Below are positions 4,556 to 6,823 of a DNA stretch of 6,823 bases, in pieces. The stretch's first letter is position 1. Every line of letters begins with the position of its first letter. Origin of the DNA: an uncultured bacterium (GTDB taxonomy: Bacteria > Patescibacteriota > Minisyncoccia > Phycocordibacterales > UBA2100). The notes under the pieces are model-generated. The model was not told where the DNA came from. It saw nothing but the letters and a program-made list of their open reading frames with translations, and did not search any database. Location: contig CAIRSC010000056.1 in assembly GCA_903881205.1 (NCBI GenBank), positions 1 through 6,823 on the forward strand, given 5' to 3'. The position numbers and the translations under genes were made by a program.

Positions 4556-4564
4556 ATAATAGCA
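4556..4564 (-). promoter_or_regulatory. Extended -10 just before the anchored-protein gene (leaderless start)
   Basis: The minus strand reads TGCTATTAT (TGn plus TATTAT, 5 of 6), then TTCCGC, then ATG. Spacing to the start codon is exactly that seen at ddl, again predicting a leaderless mRNA. Confidence 0.6.
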
Positions 4565-4588
4565 CTAGATTAGGCGAACGATCGATTT

Positions 4589-4608
4589 GCACGGCGTCGA
4601 CGATGCCA
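4589..4608. repeat. 20-bp direct repeat, copy 1 (right of the hairpin element)
   Basis: GCACGGCGTCGACGATGCCA is repeated exactly at 4724-4743, 135 bp away. Read on the minus strand in the uvrC frame this copy codes WHRRRRA and continues with NRSFA and TAA (4572-4570), an apparent older uvrC end. The flanking bases differ, so the identity is exactly 20 bp. Confidence 0.9.
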
Positions 4609-4723
4609 GCTAAGCGCTTCGCTCCTTGGAAACCTCTCGGTTTACCAACGGCCGAATACGGCCTGCCTTCCTACACGGGGAACTCCCGTTCCCCGACACC
4701 CTCACGATTCCATGGATCGTCGC
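4609..4723. mobile_element. Hairpin-rich 115-bp element inserted at the uvrC 3' end
   Basis: Five hairpins follow one another: 4613-4623 (AGCG/CGCT); 4626-4648 (TTGG plus AAACC, paired over 9 bp with one bulge; on the minus strand the loop is GAGA, a GNRA tetraloop); 4650-4663 (GGCCG/CGGCC); 4676-4695 (CGGGGAAC/GTTCCCCG, 8 bp); and 4704-4720 (ACGAT/ATCGT). The segment is bounded by exact 20-bp direct repeats. No transposase and no long terminal inverted repeats are seen. It supplies the present last codons and TGA of uvrC. I read it as a small non-autonomous insertion with a target duplication or att-like core; calling it mobile is inference. Confidence 0.55.
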
Positions 4724-5958
4724 GCACGGCGTCGACGATGCCATGTAATGGCAAATCGGTGTGCTTCGTTGTTGGCGAGCAGAATATCCCGCTCGTATGC
4801 AGCTATCGCCCGCGCATCTCCGATCAGGCGCTCGGGCTGATGCTTATCATTCTTGACCACGCCCACCACCGGAATTTCAATACCGGCCTTTTTTAGTATC
4901 TTTTCCGCAGCTCGCAGCTGAGCCGTGCCGCCATCCACCACGAATGCACGCGGCAGCGGCCACTCGGCGTGATTGAGGCGCCGTTCGAGCGCTTCGGTGA
5001 GCGCCGCTACATCGTTGTTGCCGGTAGTCTTGATCTTAAACTTTCGATATGCAGCTTTGTAGGCGGCACCATTGTCTATCACGGTCATGACCGCCACGGT
5101 CTCTTGGCCTGATGTGTGCGCCACGTCGAACGCTTCGATGCGTGTGCCGCCGCCGGCCGATACGCGCTCATTCTTTATGAGCGAGACATCCTTGATGTGC
5201 TCGAGTGCCGAACACTGGCGGCGAAAGATGTCGGCTTTCTCATACTGCTGCGCTGCGGATGCCGCCTTCATCTCTTTCACGAGCTGCCGCTTGAGCCCTT
5301 GGAAATTGCCGGAGAAGAGCTGCTGGATATGACGCACCGTGACCGCATATTCCGACTTGGACATCTCACCCGAACATACACCCGGACACAATCCGATCTG
5401 CCGATTGAAGCACGGCTTGCAGACGCTCTTTGGCTTCGCTTTCTTTTGATCGACACACGGCGTGCACTTACTGTCGCGGAACGGAAATATCTTTCGCACG
5501 ATCTTGATCGCTTCCTGCAGTGAAAGTCCCTGCGGGAACGGCCCAAAGAGATACTTAATGTTGGCATCGTCCCAATTCTGGTAGAGCTCGCGGCCGCGCA
5601 CAATGAGCACGCGAGGGAAATCCTCTTTGGTAATGACGAGATAGTTGAAGCTCTTGTTGTCTTTGGATGCCGAATTGTACGGCGGCATATTGCGCTTGAT
5701 CTCATTGGCTTCGAGGATCAATGCTTCGAGCACCGAATGCGTCTGCACGAAAGTGACCGAATTTGCCTTCCTCACCATCTCCACGATAGGCAGCGAGCGT
5801 GATTCGGCGAGATCTTTGGAGAAGTAGCTGCGCACCCTATCGCGCAGGCTCGCAGCCTTGCCGATATAGAGGATCGTGCGGCCCTCCTTAAAGAAGTAGA
5901 TCCCCGGTTCGTCCGGGAGCTTGAATTGATCGAGTTCTGCGCGAGTCATATAAAACAT
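4702..5958 (-). CDS. uvrC: Excinuclease ABC subunit C, short form
   Basis: UvrC makes both incisions around DNA damage in nucleotide excision repair, with UvrA and UvrB. The N-terminal GIY-YIG nuclease is clear: GIY at 19-21, YIG at 31-33, R39, and EALILEANEIK (78-88) with the catalytic Glu. A Cys cluster follows (C165, C168, C180, C183, C191, C195). The UVR motif that binds UvrB is at about 223-256 (KEMKAASAAQQYEKAD). The RNase H-like nuclease domain follows, with EAFDVAH (D278), VVDGG (D342) and EAHRFAI (H400). The protein ends at 418, right after that domain; the usual tandem helix-hairpin-helix domain is absent. Its last codons come from a hairpin insertion; without it the tail would read NRSFA-stop. 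I chose the ATG at 5958 because GGAG lies 4 nt upstream; the ATG at 5949 (MTRAELDQ) is an alternative. It follows the 73-residue gene by 45 bp. Confidence 0.95.
   Translation of the reverse strand: MFYMTRAELDQFKLPDEPGIYFFKEGRTILYIGKAASLRDRVRSYFSKDLAESRSLPIVEMVRKANSVTFVQTHSVLEALILEANEIKRNMPPYNSASKDNKSFNYLVITKEDFPRVLIVRGRELYQNWDDANIKYLFGPFPQGLSLQEAIKIVRKIFPFRDSKCTPCVDQKKAKPKSVCKPCFNRQIGLCPGVCSGEMSKSEYAVTVRHIQQLFSGNFQGLKRQLVKEMKAASAAQQYEKADIFRRQCSALEHIKDVSLIKNERVSAGGGTRIEAFDVAHTSGQETVAVMTVIDNGAAYKAAYRKFKIKTTGNNDVAALTEALERRLNHAEWPLPRAFVVDGGTAQLRAAEKILKKAGIEIPVVGVVKNDKHQPERLIGDARAIAAYERDILLANNEAHRFAITWHRRRRARRSMES
4724..4743. repeat. 20-bp direct repeat, copy 2 (inside uvrC)
   Basis: Identical to 4589-4608. 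Here it codes W406 to A412 of UvrC (WHRRRRA). The repeat contains the 8-bp palindrome CGTCGACG, a feature that could suit a recombinase core site. Confidence 0.9.
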
Positions 5959-6003
5959 CTTGCTCCGACACGACGGCCGGGGCAAGGACTGTGGAATGCG
6001 GAC

Positions 6004-6225
6004 TTAGCGAATGAACGAGCTAATTATCGGAGGCATCACATCGTCCGATAGCAACGCACGCGCCTGCGCGCGTCGAATGCGGCGGTAGATGCCATAGTGA
6101 TCGTCGCCGTACAGCCGGCAGAAGCCTTCGTACAGCGTCTCGAAAACGTCTTTCTTTCCCCAACGACGGGCCAGATCAAGTACCTGGTCGAGGTTGGGAT
6201 GCGCTTTAGTCGTAACGTGCTTCAT
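6004..6225 (-). CDS. Unrecognised 73-residue protein upstream of uvrC
   Basis: A small, soluble, basic, helical-looking protein, beginning MKHVTTKAHPNLDQVLDLAR, with a charged middle part (YRRIRRAQARALL, 47-59) and a short hydrophobic end (PPIISSFIR). No signal peptide, membrane segment or known motif. The start is well supported: a strong GGGAGG lies 6 nt before the ATG at 6225. It is the first gene before uvrC on the same strand, 45 bp apart with no terminator between, so the two are probably co-transcribed. A link to DNA repair is only suggested by position. A 15-bp palindrome lies in its promoter region. Confidence 0.75.
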   Translation of the reverse strand: MKHVTTKAHPNLDQVLDLARRWGKKDVFETLYEGFCRLYGDDHYGIYRRIRRAQARALLSDDVMPPIISSFIR

Positions 6226-6283
6226 GACCTACCTCCCGGTTCATTTCACGCCGCTTCTCGGCCTGTTGCACACATTACGACGA

Positions 6284-6289
6284 TTTATA
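6284..6289 (-). promoter_or_regulatory. Possible -10 for the 73-residue gene and uvrC
   Basis: The minus strand reads TATAAA (5 of 6), about 60 bp before the ATG at 6225. No good -35 lies at 17 nt; the palindrome at 6292-6306 occupies the spacer region. TTGACT inside that palindrome with TAATGT 16 nt downstream is an alternative. Confidence 0.35.
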
Positions 6290-6291
6290 TG

Positions 6292-6306
6292 AGAGTCAAT
6301 GACTCT
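6292..6306. promoter_or_regulatory. Perfect 15-bp palindrome between uvrC unit and carA
   Basis: AGAGTCA-A-TGACTCT is a perfect 7+1+7 palindrome in the divergent intergenic region. It lies 2 bp upstream of a minus-strand TATAAA and about 50 bp before the plus-strand TATACT, a place from which a dimeric regulator could control the uvrC-side promoter. Confidence 0.45.
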
Positions 6307-6354
6307 GGGTGCGTTGTCCACAGGGCTCAAAAGATATCGCACAAACAACACGGG

Positions 6355-6360
6355 TATACT
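6355..6360 (+). promoter_or_regulatory. -10 element for the carA leader
   Basis: TATACT (5 of 6) lies 9 nt before the leader ATG at 6370, placing the start near 6367, so the leader ORF would be almost leaderless. No clear -35 is seen at 16-18 nt. Confidence 0.45.
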
Positions 6361-6369
6361 ACGCTTTTA

Positions 6370-6465
6370 ATGACTCGAAGGAAGTTTCCGACTACACTCA
6401 CCGATCAAGGTGATTTTTTTTGTTTTCATAATCCCGCACAAAGCGGGATTTTTCTTGAGGTATGA
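6370..6465 (+). CDS. Leader peptide of carA, 31 codons
   Basis: The ORF starts at ATG 6370, just after a -10 element, and reads [20 protein letters not shown] then [11 protein letters not shown]. Its stop overlaps the carA start as ATGA (6462-6465), typical of translational coupling. Both terminator hairpins before carA lie inside this ORF, and the U-rich run between them is translated as FFCF. A translated leader running through a terminator behind a U-rich pause region is the layout of the enterobacterial pyrBI attenuator, in which low UTP slows polymerase so that the leader ribosome breaks the terminator. Two successive arginine codons (CGA, AGG) near the start could instead respond to arginine supply. 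The peptide is probably regulatory only. Confidence 0.5.
   Translation: MTRRKFPTTLTDQGDFFCFHNPAQSGIFLEV
6398..6421 (+). terminator. First terminator-like hairpin in the carA leader
   Basis: TCACC (6398-6402) and GGTGA (6409-6413) form a 5-bp stem with a 6-nt loop, followed by eight T. The stem is short, so this may act as a pause hairpin or a weak terminator rather than a full stop. Confidence 0.6.
6430..6456 (+). terminator. Intrinsic terminator (attenuator) directly before carA
   Basis: AATCCCGC (6430-6437) and GCGGGATT (6443-6450) form a perfect 8-bp stem with an ACAAA loop. The 3' arm runs into TTTTTCTT, a functional-looking U-tract ending 5 nt before the carA ATG. Since no gene other than the leader ORF precedes it on this strand, an attenuator role is likely. 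The same stem would also partly shield the carA ribosome site. Confidence 0.8.
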
Positions 6466-6823
6466 AGTTGTTCCTCGAAGACGGTTCAATATTCGAAGGT
6501 ACGAGCTTCGGTGCCGACACTCCGGCTGCCGGAGAGGTCGTGTTCTCGACCGGTATGACCGGCTACGTCGAATCACTCTCAGACCCGTCATTCGCCGGGC
6601 AGATCCTCGTGTGCACCTATCCCCTCATCGGAAACTACGGAGTCCCCGATCCGTCGCTCTTCGAATCATCGAAGATCCAGGCGGCCGGACTCATCGTCTC
6701 GGAATATTCCCCCACCTACTCACATCACGAAGCGCAGCGCTCGCTCTCCGAGTGGCTCAAGGCATCGGGTGTGCCCGCGCTCACCGGAGTCGACACGCGC
6801 GCGATCACCAAGAAGCTACGCGA
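6462..6823 (+). CDS. carA: Carbamoyl-phosphate synthase small subunit, N-terminal part
   Basis: CarA is the glutaminase subunit that feeds ammonia from glutamine to CarB for carbamoyl phosphate, the precursor of pyrimidines and arginine. The visible 120 codons cover the N-terminal CarA domain: [11 protein letters not shown] (3-13), [20 protein letters not shown] (24-43), [10 protein letters not shown] (53-62) and [13 protein letters not shown] near 108-120, all in the family order. The class I amidotransferase domain with the Cys-His-Glu triad lies beyond the window edge. The start at 6462 is fixed by the conserved LEDG motif near the N-terminus. GAGG ends only one base before ATG, poor spacing, but the ATGA overlap with the leader ORF could supply ribosomes by coupling. 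It is divergent from the uvrC unit and is the only long plus-strand gene here. Confidence 0.96.
   Translation, partial: MKLFLEDGSIFEGTSFGADTPAAGEVVFSTGMTGYVESLSDPSFAGQILVCTYPLIGNYGVPDPSLFESSKIQAAGLIVSEYSPTYSHHEAQRSLSEWLKASGVPALTGVDTRAITKKLR

Noticed and set aside
4609..4723. Group I or group II intron in uvrC
   Set aside because: At 115 bp it is far too short, no typical domain V or group I core is seen, and the direct 20-bp repeats point to insertion with duplication instead. The GTGCG near one edge is chance.
6314..6322. DnaA-box-like TTGTCCACA in the divergent region
   Set aside because: It differs from TTATCCACA by one base and resembles boxes used in high-GC bacteria, but it is single, with no AT-rich unwinding region, no other boxes and no dnaA/dnaN nearby. 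Not evidence for an origin.
6097..6369. Upstream extension of the carA leader frame
   Set aside because: The frame stays open upstream but is antisense to the 73-residue gene with its strong ribosome site and lies before the -10 element; only the part from 6370 is supported.

Overview
The window reads as chromosomal DNA of a small-genome bacterium, most likely Patescibacteria/CPR (Parcubacteria-like); I infer this from gene content, not from a marker gene. Supporting signs are a UvrC of about 418 residues with no C-terminal helix-hairpin-helix domain, a short anchored protein of a type I associate with CPR, a DUF5667-like protein near an ECF sigma factor, a tRNA-Ala without an encoded CCA, and very compact spacing. 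The standard code is used: TGA is a stop at two genes. Base composition looks moderately GC-rich by eye.

Left part (1-2300, all minus strand). In transcription order: an orphan 153-residue protein with its own extended -10 promoter and a perfect intrinsic terminator; an ECF sigma factor whose promoter carries a palindrome over the predicted start site; a glycine-rich RRM RNA-binding protein; several hairpins; and the N-terminal part of a membrane-anchored DUF5667-like protein that runs off the left edge. Sigma factor and DUF5667-like protein would make a plausible regulator pair, here separated by the RRM gene.

Middle (2300-2960). No long gene is convincing. On the plus strand there is a terminator-like hairpin, a possible 55-codon GTG ORF, and a 47-codon ORF with a consensus -35, a GGAGG ribosome site and an isochorismatase-like N-terminus. 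The last looks like the start of a truncated hydrolase gene.

Right part (2958-6225, minus strand). In transcription order: a 73-residue unknown protein, uvrC, a membrane-anchored small protein, a D-Ala-D-Ala ligase homologue, tRNA-Ala(TGC) and a terminator hairpin. The ligase and the anchored protein each have an extended -10 (TGnTATWAT) exactly 6 nt before ATG, which predicts leaderless mRNAs. The 3' end of uvrC contains a 115-bp string of five hairpins between two exact 20-bp direct repeats; removing one repeat plus the element restores an alternative uvrC C-terminus. This looks like a small non-autonomous insertion.

Right edge (6226-6823, plus strand). A divergent region leads into carA, which is cut by the window end. 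Before carA is a 31-codon leader ORF that runs through two terminator hairpins separated by a U-rich run and ends in an ATGA overlap with carA. This is the architecture expected of pyrBI-type, UTP-sensing attenuation.

Functionally the window joins envelope (ligase, anchored protein), DNA repair (uvrC), translation (tRNA-Ala), gene regulation (sigma, RRM, DUF5667-like) and pyrimidine/arginine precursor supply (carA). The strongest leads are the carA leader and the hairpin insertion in uvrC.
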